Shown in pieces: positions 42,537 to 49,500 of a stretch of DNA of 49,500 bases (its first letter is position 1; every line of letters begins with the position of its first letter). The notes beneath the pieces were generated by a model, which ran no database searches, was not told the origin of the DNA, and saw only the letters and a program-made list of their open reading frames with translations. A program made the translations under genes and the position numbers. The stretch spans positions 127,105-176,604 of the forward strand of contig JAAVID010000003.1 of NCBI GenBank assembly GCA_014799395.1, in the 5' to 3' direction. Source of the DNA: Oscillospiraceae bacterium. GTDB taxonomy: Bacteria > Bacillota > Clostridia > Oscillospirales > Ruminococcaceae.

Positions 42537-42608
42537 TTATTTTAGCATATTTTTTTGGAAAATTCAACAATAAGTTATTGAAAAAATGTGAAAATTATGC
42601 TAAAATAA
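42537..42608. promoter_or_regulatory. symmetric divergent promoter pair
   Basis: Minus-strand promoter for the tautomerase: TTGAAT (42567-42562), 17 bases, TAAAAT (42544-42539). Plus-strand promoter for the flavin-reductase-like gene: TTGAAA (42578-42583), 17 bases, TAAAAT (42601-42606). Both -10s lie within a perfect 13-bp inverted repeat, TTATTTTAGCATA (42537-42549) and TATGCTAAAATAA (42596-42608). Confidence 0.7.
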
Positions 42609-42627
42609 ATTAAGACTGCAATTGATC

Positions 42628-42661
42628 GTATTCTCCCCCGCCGACAGGCGGGGGAGAATAC
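42628..42661 (+). promoter_or_regulatory. 15-bp leader hairpin before flavin-reductase-like gene
   Basis: GTATTCTCCCCCGCC (42628-42642) pairs perfectly with GGCGGGGGAGAATAC (42647-42661) around GACA. It lies in the leader RNA, 11 bases before the AAGGAG ribosome site. No T-run follows, so it is not a typical terminator. Confidence 0.65.
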
Positions 42662-42684
42662 GAAAAAGCTGTAAGGAGTATTTT

Positions 42685-43293
42685 ATGGAAAAGGTTACTT
42701 GGAAAGGCGGAACGCTGCTGGCTCCCGTGCCCGCCGTGCTGGTATCGTGCGGAAGCGTTGAAAAGCCGACCGCGCTGACTATCGCGTGGACGGGAATAAT
42801 CAGCTCCGATCCGCCGAGGACATATATTTCGGTGCGCCCCGAGCGCAATTCGTATCCGATAATCAAGGAAAGCGGCGAGTTCGCGATAAATATGCTGCCG
42901 TCGGCGCTTGTGAAGTCGCTGGACTACTGCGGGATAAAGTCGGGAAAGACCGAGGATAAGCTCGCCAAGCGCAAGCTCACCGCCTCGCCGTGTACCCAAA
43001 TCACCGCGCCGCAGATAGAACAGAGCCGCATAACGCTGGAGTGCAGGGTAACGGACCTTATCCCGCAGGGCTCGCACGATATGTTTATCGCGGATATTCT
43101 CGCGGTGAACGTCGACAAGGATCTGCTCGACGAAAAGGGCAGGCTCAAAATAGAACAGGCGGGCTTGCTCGCCTACGCGCACGGAACTTATTTCGCGCTC
43201 GGGAAGAAAATAGGCAGCTTCGGGTTTTCGTGCAAGCAGAAGCGTGTTAAGGAAGTCAACATGAAAAATCCCAAAAAGAAGAAAAAACACTGA
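42685..43293 (+). CDS. flavin reductase-like, FMN-binding split-barrel protein
   Basis: A 202-residue protein. 'PVPAVLVSCGSVEKPTALTIAWTGIISSDPPRTYISVRPERNSYPIIKESGEFAINML' is the FMN-binding core of the flavin reductase/FMN-binding split-barrel family, followed by 'CRVTDLIPQGSHDMFIADILAVNVD'. The C-terminus is an unusual all-basic tail (KNPKKKKKH). It probably reduces FMN or acts as an FMN-dependent oxidoreductase of unknown substrate. ATG 42685 follows AAGGAG; the longer frame from 42622 runs through the leader hairpin. Confidence 0.85.
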   Translation: MEKVTWKGGTLLAPVPAVLVSCGSVEKPTALTIAWTGIISSDPPRTYISVRPERNSYPIIKESGEFAINMLPSALVKSLDYCGIKSGKTEDKLAKRKLTASPCTQITAPQIEQSRITLECRVTDLIPQGSHDMFIADILAVNVDKDLLDEKGRLKIEQAGLLAYAHGTYFALGKKIGSFGFSCKQKRVKEVNMKNPKKKKKH

Positions 43294-43326
43294 TGGCGGT
43301 TTTCGGAAGTAAAAAGGTGAAATAAA

Positions 43327-43995
43327 ATGGTAAATATAGGCAACGAGTGGGACGAGCTGCTTGCGGACGAGTTCAAAAAGGAGTATTATTTGCAGCTGAG
43401 ACAGTTCCTTATCTCGGAGTACAATTCGCGGACTATCTATCCGCCGATGAACGATATTTTCAACGCGCTGCGCTATACGTCTTACGGCGACGTAAAGGCG
43501 GTAATTCTCGGGCAGGATCCCTATCACGGCGCGGGACAGGCGCACGGGCTCTGCTTTTCGGTAAAGAAAGGCACTCCTCCGCCGCCGTCCTTGCAGAATA
43601 TCTTCAAGGAGATAAACACGGAGCTGGGCTTGCCGATACCTGATCACGGCGAGCTTGTGGAGTGGGCGAAAAGCGGCGTGCTTATGCTGAACACCGTGCT
43701 GACGGTTCGCGAGGGGCAGGCGAATTCCCACCGCGGACACGGCTGGGAGATATTCACCGACAAGGTCATCGAGCTGCTGAATAAGCGCGAGCAGCCGATA
43801 GTGTTCCTGCTGTGGGGCGGCAACGCGCGCGCAAAGACGAAGCTCATCACCAACCCCAAGCACCTGATATTGCAGTGCGCTCACCCAAGTCCTCTTTCGG
43901 CGTACAACGGTTTTTTCGGCTGCGGTCACTTCGTCAAGGCGAACGAGTTTTTGAAGTCTCAAGGTATTGAGCCTATCGACTGGAGGATCGTATGA
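43327..43995 (+). CDS. ung: uracil-DNA glycosylase
   Basis: A 222-residue family 1 enzyme that removes uracil from DNA at the start of base excision repair. Catalytic motif GQDPYHG lies near residues 61-67 with the general base Asp; the second motif 'HPSPLSA' is near 186; 'LLWGGNARAKTKLI' is also typical. Length is normal. Ribosome site AAAAGGTG. The stop overlaps the next gene's ATG (ATGA). Confidence 0.97.
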   Translation: MVNIGNEWDELLADEFKKEYYLQLRQFLISEYNSRTIYPPMNDIFNALRYTSYGDVKAVILGQDPYHGAGQAHGLCFSVKKGTPPPPSLQNIFKEINTELGLPIPDHGELVEWAKSGVLMLNTVLTVREGQANSHRGHGWEIFTDKVIELLNKREQPIVFLLWGGNARAKTKLITNPKHLILQCAHPSPLSAYNGFFGCGHFVKANEFLKSQGIEPIDWRIV

Positions 43996-44384
43996 GGGGT
44001 TTGACAAAGAAAAAGTTCAAGATAATTATTGTCAGCGCGGGTATTTTCGCGGTGGCTGCTGTGATTTATCTTCTGTTTTTCAAGTGGAGCGACTATGAGT
44101 ATTACAAGACGTACACCACTGACGACAAAGCGCACAACATTGTTTTGTACAGTTCCGTAACTCCTTCATTTTCACTGCTACCGGGTGAACGAACAAAGTT
44201 CAAAATGGTCTGCGAAGAAAATTCCAGCGGCAGAAAAGTTGAATACACAGAATTTATTTTTAAGCCCTGTAAAGGCTGCGGTTGTTCTTTAAAAAATGAC
44301 GACGGGCAAAAATGCACTTTCGGTGTTTCCGATTGCAGCGGATATCGCAGTTTTGATATTGTGTGGAGTGAAATTTTTACTTAA
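43992..44384 (+). CDS. small single-pass membrane protein, unrecognised
   Basis: A 130-residue protein. A basic N-terminus is followed by one membrane helix ('IIIVSAGIFAVAAVIYLLFF') and an external or cytosolic domain of about 95 residues with a Cys group 'KPCKGCGCSLKND'. Its base composition is more AT-rich than its neighbours, which may point to separate origin. It is translationally coupled to ung through an ATGA overlap. Function unknown. Confidence 0.55.
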   Translation: MRGLTKKKFKIIIVSAGIFAVAAVIYLLFFKWSDYEYYKTYTTDDKAHNIVLYSSVTPSFSLLPGERTKFKMVCEENSSGRKVEYTEFIFKPCKGCGCSLKNDDGQKCTFGVSDCSGYRSFDIVWSEIFT

Positions 44385-44400
44385 AAAGTGAGATGATCTT

Positions 44401-45552
44401 ATGCTTGAATATTGCGTCTGCCCAAAATGCCAGCGCATGATAATGCTCGACAGCGAATTCGACAGCGGATTTTGCTGTTACTGCGGCACGCATATCGCGT
44501 ACACGGACGCGCGCGACGAATTGTTAGAGGGGCTTCGCGCGTCGATCCCCGACGAGTTTGTTATCGAGACCGACCTCAGCGAGCTTATCAACGAGGACGA
44601 CGGCGGCAAGGATACATACGGCTTGTCCGAATGCCGAACCGAATGTGCCGCGGCGCAGGAATGTCTCGGCAAGTGGGATTTCGGCGGCGCGTTCAAGTCG
44701 TTCTCAAAGGCGCTGGACTGGTACCCCGAGGACTTCGAGAGCCGCTGCGGACTTATGATCTCGGGCATGCTGAGGCTTAAAGATACCGAAAATTGGGAGC
44801 GGTATCTCACCGAATGTACGGAGAAAATACGCTCCCAGAACGATTGGAATATGGCACAGGCGGCGCTGGAATACGCGCTTGATATCATCAAGAAGTTCCT
44901 GTCGAAGGGCGGACGGTATGTTTCGCCGTCATACACTATCGGCTTTTTCGAGAAGCTGATACAGGGCTTTCCCTCGCTGAAGCAGACCGCCGCGGAGATA
45001 CTCGCGCACTGCCTTAACGTAGAGAACGCGCAGTTTACCGACGCGGCAAGGCTCGACCACGAGACAACGCGCTTCGCCGTCGGGAATTATCCGCAGGAGC
45101 CCGACAAAAATCTGCGCCGCGGAATGCTGCTGATAATGCGCTGTCACAGCGACAACAGGGTAAAGGAAGCGCTTTGCAGAGCGTTGTACGTTTACGACAG
45201 AACGGTGTGGCTGCGCGCAAAGGATATGCAGCGCATAAACGACGCGCTGGAGCTCTGCGAGACGATAACGAGCGGAGCATATCCCCCCGCCGACGTTAAA
45301 ATAGTGCTGAGCACGATATACGATTTTCTGATGATGGGCGGACTGGAGCAGAACACCACCGAGCGCGAAAAGGTGCTGTTTTTGTCGTCGGTGTACACAT
45401 ACGAGCAGATGCGCAGAATGGAGCGCTTTTTCAGCACCCGGGCTATCTACTACAAGGTTTACGCCGAGGTTTACCTGAAGCAGAAAGGCGCGTCGCTTAT
45501 CTCCGCGGAGTATAAGCGCATACAGGCGAAAATAGCTCAGCTGTCCGTCTGA
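44401..45552 (+). CDS. zinc-ribbon plus helical-repeat protein, unknown function
   Basis: A 383-residue soluble protein. The N-terminus has CVCPKCQRM and CCYCGTH, two CxxC knuckles of a zinc ribbon. The rest is helical, TPR-like, for example 'AAAQECLGKWDFGGAFKSFSKALDWYPEDFESRCGLMISGML', with many charged residues. The zinc ribbon plus repeats suggests a scaffold or adaptor. It overlaps the convergent yqfD gene tail to tail by 16 bases. No closer family recognised. Confidence 0.62.
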   Translation: MLEYCVCPKCQRMIMLDSEFDSGFCCYCGTHIAYTDARDELLEGLRASIPDEFVIETDLSELINEDDGGKDTYGLSECRTECAAAQECLGKWDFGGAFKSFSKALDWYPEDFESRCGLMISGMLRLKDTENWERYLTECTEKIRSQNDWNMAQAALEYALDIIKKFLSKGGRYVSPSYTIGFFEKLIQGFPSLKQTAAEILAHCLNVENAQFTDAARLDHETTRFAVGNYPQEPDKNLRRGMLLIMRCHSDNRVKEALCRALYVYDRTVWLRAKDMQRINDALELCETITSGAYPPADVKIVLSTIYDFLMMGGLEQNTTEREKVLFLSSVYTYEQMRRMERFFSTRAIYYKVYAEVYLKQKGASLISAEYKRIQAKIAQLSV

Positions 45553-46757
45553 CTTTCGGTTTTATCGGTATTGTCAATGTTTACGGGCGGAAGCTCAATA
45601 TCCTCGTATTCGATAGTCACGGGCTTGGCGATGTCGCCCTGCAAGGTGTACTCGAGTTCGAGCCGGACGCCGTCCTCGGCGGGATAGAAGCGTTCCACAA
45701 CATCGATTATCTCATAGTCCGAGTAGAAATTCCGCTCGAAATTATCCTTTTGTTTTCTGAGCTCCGAGGCAGCCGCTTCGGGGCTTCTTGTTATGGTTTT
45801 TTCGGTATATTCGGTGAACGTTCCCGTCTTGACGAGCATTGACGTTTCCTCTCCGAAAATGCGGACAACGCTTTTTTCCTCAACGTACAGAGAATTTTCG
45901 GCGGTTGCTTTGCCGAGGAAGAGAGGATATTCGTCGTCGTCGAGAATGAGCCACTTAAAGACCTTTTTATCGCCGTCCGCGACGCTTATCGTCTCGGTGA
46001 ACGGTACGAAAAACTCCTGCGTTTCCGTCCATTCTCCGATAATTTCCGCGTCGGAGCGCACGAAAAGCACCTTGCTGCCCCCGTCCGGAACAGTGCCCGA
46101 GACTAAAAGATCGCCCGTATTTACGCCGCTTCCGTTGTTTACCACAGAAGCGCCGTCGCGGACTATCTGCCGCACTATCTGCGCGGGTCGGGAGGCGACT
46201 ATATTCCGCGGCTGCTTATCCTCTATTTCGGGTTTTTCAACGCCCTTTTCCACGCGGACGTTCACGCGGAAGCCCACGCAGGACACGTCCACCCACGCGG
46301 CGTTGTCTACCTCGAGCATAAGCATATGCTCCGCGCGGGAGATATTGAGCGAGGATACGGGCGCGCCGACGGTTATCCCGCATTCCTCGAGAATATTCAG
46401 CACCTGCGGCTTGTGTACGTCGCCCGTTATGCTTATATCCTGCACGCGCGTCTGGAGTATCGCGAGCATTGCCACGAAAACCAGAAAGCCTATATACAGC
46501 CCTATCCTGCGGCGGTATTTCAGCAGAGTGAAATACAGTCCGCGGCGCTCTCCCGCGCGGAGCTTTACGCCGTGTCTGCGCGCGATCTCGGAGGTACGGT
46601 AGTAGTCGAACGGCGACACCGCGCCGAATATCTCACCGTCGGAAAAGCGCGTTCCGTACACGCGTATCTCGTTGTCGAACAGCTCCGAGAGCATTTTTTC
46701 CTGAAAGCCGCCCAGTCCCGAAAAGCTCACAAGTCCGAAATTAAATCCCGTTTTCAT
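45537..46757 (-). CDS. yqfD: sporulation protein YqfD
   Basis: A 406-residue membrane protein. A cytosolic N-terminal part ('ELFDNEIRVYGTRFSDGEIFGAVSPFDYYR') is followed by a membrane helix near 85-105 and the large external YqfD domain with 'VRVEKGVEKPEIEDKQPRNIVASRPAQIVRQIVRDGASVVNNGSGVNTGDLLVSGTVPDG'. In Bacillus and Clostridium it is made in the mother cell during sporulation. GAGGAG precedes ATG 46757, one base after the yqfC stop. Confidence 0.93.
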   Translation of the reverse strand: MKTGFNFGLVSFSGLGGFQEKMLSELFDNEIRVYGTRFSDGEIFGAVSPFDYYRTSEIARRHGVKLRAGERRGLYFTLLKYRRRIGLYIGFLVFVAMLAILQTRVQDISITGDVHKPQVLNILEECGITVGAPVSSLNISRAEHMLMLEVDNAAWVDVSCVGFRVNVRVEKGVEKPEIEDKQPRNIVASRPAQIVRQIVRDGASVVNNGSGVNTGDLLVSGTVPDGGSKVLFVRSDAEIIGEWTETQEFFVPFTETISVADGDKKVFKWLILDDDEYPLFLGKATAENSLYVEEKSVVRIFGEETSMLVKTGTFTEYTEKTITRSPEAAASELRKQKDNFERNFYSDYEIIDVVERFYPAEDGVRLELEYTLQGDIAKPVTIEYEDIELPPVNIDNTDKTESQTDS

Positions 46758-46758
46758 T

Positions 46759-47025
46759 TCAGTTCTCCTCGAATGTAAGAGAGTGTATCCGCCCCGTTAT
46801 TTTCAGGCTTCCTATGCCGAAATTCTCGATAACGAGCGGCGTTCCCGAGATACTGATATCCGTTGCGCCGACGGACAGCACGATAAAGTTGTCGTCACAG
46901 CTTTTCACGCAGCGGCAGTTCTCGACGATAAGCTCCGCGCTCTCTCCGCTTTCGGCGGTAATGGTCACGGAAAATCTCCGCCCCGCCGTCTCTTCCAGCT
47001 CGATAAGTTTCTCGCGTATTCCCAT
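46759..47025 (-). CDS. yqfC: sporulation protein YqfC
   Basis: An 88-residue YabP/YqfC-family protein ('VTITAESGESAELIVENCRCVKSCDDNFIVLSV', 'TPLVIENFGIGSLKITGRI'). The start is read at ATG 47025 (MGIREKL), six bases after GGGGGT; the ATG at 47031 touches that site. It is paired with yqfD. The usual companions phoH and ybeY are not present downstream, where a convergent gene lies. Confidence 0.92.
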   Translation of the reverse strand: MGIREKLIELEETAGRRFSVTITAESGESAELIVENCRCVKSCDDNFIVLSVGATDISISGTPLVIENFGIGSLKITGRIHSLTFEEN

Positions 47026-47143
47026 AGCCATACCCCCAAAACAGTACTTGTCTAATATTTATGCGCTTGTCTCCATAAAAAGAACGAGCTCTTGGATCAA
47101 ATCGAAAATAAATAAAAAATTATTGAAAAACGATAAAAATCTA

Positions 47144-47172
47144 TTGACAAATGGAAAACCATGTGTTATAAT
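47144..47172 (+). promoter_or_regulatory. promoter of DUF2975 operon
   Basis: TTGACA (47144-47149), 17 bases, TATAAT (47167-47172), full consensus, 29 bases before the ATG at 47202, with GGAGG between. Confidence 0.92.
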
Positions 47173-47201
47173 AAGCTCAATGAAATTCCGGAGGTGGCTT
47201 T

Positions 47202-47645
47202 ATGTGGAATAAAGACAAGTCAATTATTTTATCGCAGATACTTATTAAGATCTGCTATGTCGGCGTGGTGGTGTGCGCGATCATCGCGCCTAAGCTCGTT
47301 GAGATGTACGAGCAGCGCGCCGGCACGGAGGGGCTGTACACGCCGCTGCTGGCGACTTTGCTGTGCTGCGTTCCGCCCGCCGTTATCGCGCTGGTGTGCC
47401 TCGATGTATTACTGTGGAATATACAGAAAAACCGCGCGTTTATCGGGCAAAACGTTAAGCTGCTGCGTTCAATATCGTACTGCTGTTTTTGCGTGGCGGT
47501 GATATTCATTTACTTTTCGATACTTCGTCCGTTCGCGTTCGTCATCGTGTTTGCGGCGGGATTTTTCGGGATAATACTGCGCGTGGTGAAGAACTGCTTT
47601 CAGCAGGCAATTGCTATCCGCGAAGAAAACGACTTTACGATTTGA
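47202..47645 (+). CDS. DUF2975 family membrane protein
   Basis: A 147-residue protein with four membrane helices ('ILIKICYVGVVVCAIIAPKLV', 'LLATLLCCVPPAVIALVCLDVLLW', 'ISYCCFCVAVIFIYFSILRP', 'FAFVIVFAAGFFGIILRVV') and the C-terminal 'QQAIAIREENDFTI' that marks DUF2975. Members are nearly always encoded next to a small YozG-like helix-turn-helix protein, as here nine bases downstream. ATG 47202 follows GGAGGTGG. Role unknown. Confidence 0.85.
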   Translation: MWNKDKSIILSQILIKICYVGVVVCAIIAPKLVEMYEQRAGTEGLYTPLLATLLCCVPPAVIALVCLDVLLWNIQKNRAFIGQNVKLLRSISYCCFCVAVIFIYFSILRPFAFVIVFAAGFFGIILRVVKNCFQQAIAIREENDFTI

Positions 47646-47654
47646 GGTGACCTT

Positions 47655-47867
47655 ATGATAATTGTAAACCTTGACGTAATGATGGCAAAGCGGAAAATAT
47701 CATCGAACGAGCTTGCCGAAATAATAGACATCACCCCCGCGAATTTATCCATACTGAAAACGGGAAAGGCAAAGGCGATACGCTTCTCAACGCTGGATAA
47801 GCTGTGCGGGGCGCTGAAATGCCAGCCCGGAGACATACTGGAATTTGTTGACGAAACGGAGGATTGA
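47655..47867 (+). CDS. YozG-like XRE family DNA-binding protein
   Basis: A 70-residue protein that is almost only a helix-turn-helix: 'MIIVNLDVMMAKRKISSNELAEIIDITPANLSILKTGKAKAIRFSTLDKLCGALKCQPGDIL'. It is typical of the small Cro-like partner of DUF2975 proteins and probably regulates this operon. Its stop lies one base before the ATG of the next gene, whose GGAGG site is inside its last codons. Confidence 0.9.
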   Translation: MIIVNLDVMMAKRKISSNELAEIIDITPANLSILKTGKAKAIRFSTLDKLCGALKCQPGDILEFVDETED

Positions 47868-47868
47868 A

Positions 47869-49356
47869 ATGGAAGAAGTAAACTATACTTGTGATATGCC
47901 TTCGGAACAGCCGAAGATCCCCGTCGCGGACGCGGTTTTCGCGTGGGCGAGCCTCGCGCTGGGGTTTGTGTTCACGCATTTTGCGGTGAAATATTTCGGC
48001 GGACTGTGGGGCGGGATTTTTTGGGCGCTTTTCGGGATAACGGGAGCGGTTTTTGTAAAGGTAAAGTCCGTGAGCGTGCGGCTTTCGCATATCGTGATAT
48101 TCGGCATTGCGGAGCTGTTTTGCTTTGTTCCGGTGTTCTGCGCGAATTATTTTGTAAACTTTCTCGCGGCGGTGTTTTCGTTTATACTGTATTTTTATCT
48201 CGCGACAGCAATAAGCGGCGCGGAGCTTTTCGGGCGGCATTTTATTCCCGACCTGCTGATAAGCGCTGTGAGACCGTTTGAGAATTTCACGCGCCAGCCG
48301 AAAAGCTTTTTTTCAATTTTCCGCGGAAAGTCGCGCTCCAAGAACGTGCTGTATGCGCTTATCGGACTGCTTATGGCGGTGCCGCTGACGCTCGTTGTAG
48401 TGATACTTCTGATAAGAAGCGACGAGCTTTTCGCGAGCTCAATGAAGAATTTTTCGGAGCATTTGCCCGATTTTTCGTTCTCGGTTTTCTGGGAGATTTT
48501 ATTTGCCGTACCTATCGCGATGTATATTTTCGGCGCGGTGTTTTCGATGAACTCCGCCGCTCCCGCGCATAACGAGGGCGCGCCGTCATACCGTTTTGTT
48601 CCTCCGATCATCGGATATTCCGCGGTAACTCCGATATGCGTGTTCTATTTTATTTACACCGTTACGCAATTTGGAAATATCGCAAACGCGCTTGAAAAAA
48701 CGCTGAATTATTCAAAATTCGCGAGAAACGGATTTTTTGAGCTGTGTGCCATTGCGGTGATAAATCTCGGAGTTATCGTGCTTATGCAGACGTTCACGAG
48801 GAGAAAAGAGAACGACGTAAAGCCGCGGCTGCTGCGCGTTTACACGATAGTTATCTCGTCCTTTACGCTGCTTATCATCGCGACGGCGATAACGAAAATG
48901 CTGATGTATATCGGCGAGTACGGAATGACGCTTTTGCGCGTGTACACGTCCTGGTTTATGCTGCTTCTGGCGATTATTTTCGTGCTGATAATCGCGCTTC
49001 AGTTTCGTGATTATATCGTCTGGAGGGCGATGTTCGCGGCGTTTACGGTGATGTTCGCGCTGCTGTGCTTCGGCGACCCCGAGGGTATGATAGCGAGATA
49101 CAATATCTCGGCGTATCGGTCGGGAGCGTTAGAGGAGCTTGACGTTAAGGCGTTCGGCGAGCTGGGGTATTCGGCGGCAGCGCCCGCTGCGGAGCTGCTG
49201 GCAAATACCTCGGACGAGCGGCTGAAACGCGAATTAAAAGACGTTCTCGAGGATATTCAAAACGTTGATGAATATCAGGACGGGTTCGCGTATTTCAGTA
49301 TCCCGAGGTGTAGGGCGCGGGCGGCTATCGAACGTGTAAGCGGGTTGATGAGGTAG
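47869..49356 (+). CDS. polytopic membrane protein (DUF4153/DUF4173-like)
   Basis: A 495-residue protein with about ten membrane helices ('FAWASLALGFVFTHFAVKYF', 'IFWALFGITGAVFVKV', 'YALIGLLMAVPLTLVVVILLIRSDELF', 'FYFIYTVTQFGNI', 'WFMLLLAIIFVLIIALQF'). The 'LLIRSDELFASSMKNF' and 'LLRVYTSWFMLLL' stretches match the DUF4153/DUF4173 pattern. The C-terminal 90 residues are soluble ('LEELDVKAFGELGYSAAAPAAELLANTSDERLKREL'). ATG 47869 has GGAGG upstream. It is transcribed with DUF2975 and yozG-like genes. Function unknown. Confidence 0.72.
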   Translation: MEEVNYTCDMPSEQPKIPVADAVFAWASLALGFVFTHFAVKYFGGLWGGIFWALFGITGAVFVKVKSVSVRLSHIVIFGIAELFCFVPVFCANYFVNFLAAVFSFILYFYLATAISGAELFGRHFIPDLLISAVRPFENFTRQPKSFFSIFRGKSRSKNVLYALIGLLMAVPLTLVVVILLIRSDELFASSMKNFSEHLPDFSFSVFWEILFAVPIAMYIFGAVFSMNSAAPAHNEGAPSYRFVPPIIGYSAVTPICVFYFIYTVTQFGNIANALEKTLNYSKFARNGFFELCAIAVINLGVIVLMQTFTRRKENDVKPRLLRVYTIVISSFTLLIIATAITKMLMYIGEYGMTLLRVYTSWFMLLLAIIFVLIIALQFRDYIVWRAMFAAFTVMFALLCFGDPEGMIARYNISAYRSGALEELDVKAFGELGYSAAAPAAELLANTSDERLKRELKDVLEDIQNVDEYQDGFAYFSIPRCRARAAIERVSGLMR

Positions 49357-49438
49357 TCGTATAAATTATTATTTAGTGTAATGCGAACCGAACAAATTAT
49401 TAGGCTGCTGCGGCAGCGCGATACTGTTCAAAGCGCGG

Positions 49439-49473
49439 ATCGGTTTTTTCTGCCACCGGCAGAAAAAACCGAT
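49439..49473. terminator. strong hairpin after the last gene
   Basis: ATCGGTTTTTTCTGCC (49439-49454) pairs perfectly with GGCAGAAAAAACCGAT (49458-49473), 16 bp with loop ACC. It lies 83 bases after the stop at 49356. Its T-run is inside the stem, so it could end transcription on either strand or be part of a repeat. The remaining tail (49357-49500) also has GCTGC-TGCG-GCAGC at about 49414 and TTTGCC-TGTT-GGCAAA at the edge, and no gene. Confidence 0.5.
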
Positions 49474-49500
49474 TGATCAAGAAATTTGCCTGTTGGCAAA

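Noticed and set aside
42610-44007. Long minus-strand open frame opposite the FMN protein and ung
   Set aside because: It runs antisense through two well-identified genes and through a leader hairpin, with no start signal. Shadow frame.
47040-47110. Sigma-E type promoter upstream of yqfC
   Set aside because: A CATAAATA that could be a -10 is visible, but the -35 is poor, so it is not listed as a feature.

Overview
The window looks like a chromosomal stretch from a low-G+C-lineage (Firmicutes) spore former of the class Clostridia, most likely a gut Oscillospirales/Ruminococcus relative. The pointers are the sporulation pair yqfC-yqfD, a V/A-type ATPase operon in place of an F-type one, NrdR, DegV, a YozG/DUF2975 pair, an ECF sigma factor with a DUF4367 partner, strong Gram-positive ribosome binding sites, TTG/GTG starts and many textbook TTGACA-N17-TATAAT promoters. 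No rRNA, tRNA, CRISPR array, transposase or phage gene is visible.

Region 1 (1-13.7 kb, all minus strand) is a long head-to-tail series. Read in transcription order it holds an unrecognised 209-residue protein, DegV, a lipoprotein, a Cu/Zn-SOD-like protein, adenosylhomocysteinase, a HAD phosphatase, an OmpR-type response regulator, an alpha/beta hydrolase, a small unknown protein, a sensor kinase, an ECF sigma factor with its DUF4367 partner, two tandemly duplicated solute-binding lipoproteins, a propeller-type lipoprotein and the first codons of a probable ABC ATPase. It combines two regulatory devices (two-component, sigma/anti-sigma) with a lipoprotein/transport module.

Region 2 (13.6-19.8 kb, plus) is a lipoprotein island: a small membrane protein, two paralogous lipoproteins sharing a signal-plus-linker cassette, a propeller lipoprotein and a propeller/solute-binding fusion. 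It starts from a divergent intergenic region packed with TTGTAAC repeats and ends at a strong bidirectional terminator.

Region 3 (19.8-29.1 kb) has two unknown minus-strand genes, nrdR with an unusual GC-rich structured leader bracketed by a 15-bp direct repeat, a divergent XRE / ROK regulator pair with well-formed promoters and operator-like dyads, a 1235-residue hybrid sensor kinase with two periplasmic-binding-type sensor domains, and a geranylgeranyl-reductase-type flavoprotein.

Region 4 (29.1-42.2 kb) has a DUF1266 protein, a DUF1963 (YwqG) protein and a flotillin on the minus strand. A 224-bp fold-back MITE-like repeat separates them from a complete nine-gene V/A-ATPase operon (ntpF-C-I-K-G-E-A-B-D) on the plus strand.

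Region 5 (42.2-49.5 kb) holds an MIF-type tautomerase divergent from a flavin-reductase-like protein, ung, two unknown proteins, yqfC-yqfD, and the DUF2975 / YozG / DUF4153-like membrane set. The last ~145 bases are non-coding and contain strong hairpins.

The best candidates for new biology are the nrdR leader element, the dispersed fold-back repeat family, the TTGTAAC iteron region with its lipoprotein island, the flotillin-DUF1963-DUF1266 neighbourhood, and the SOD-like protein that keeps its disulfide but lacks most metal ligands. All functional assignments rest on reading motifs by eye; no database search was run.
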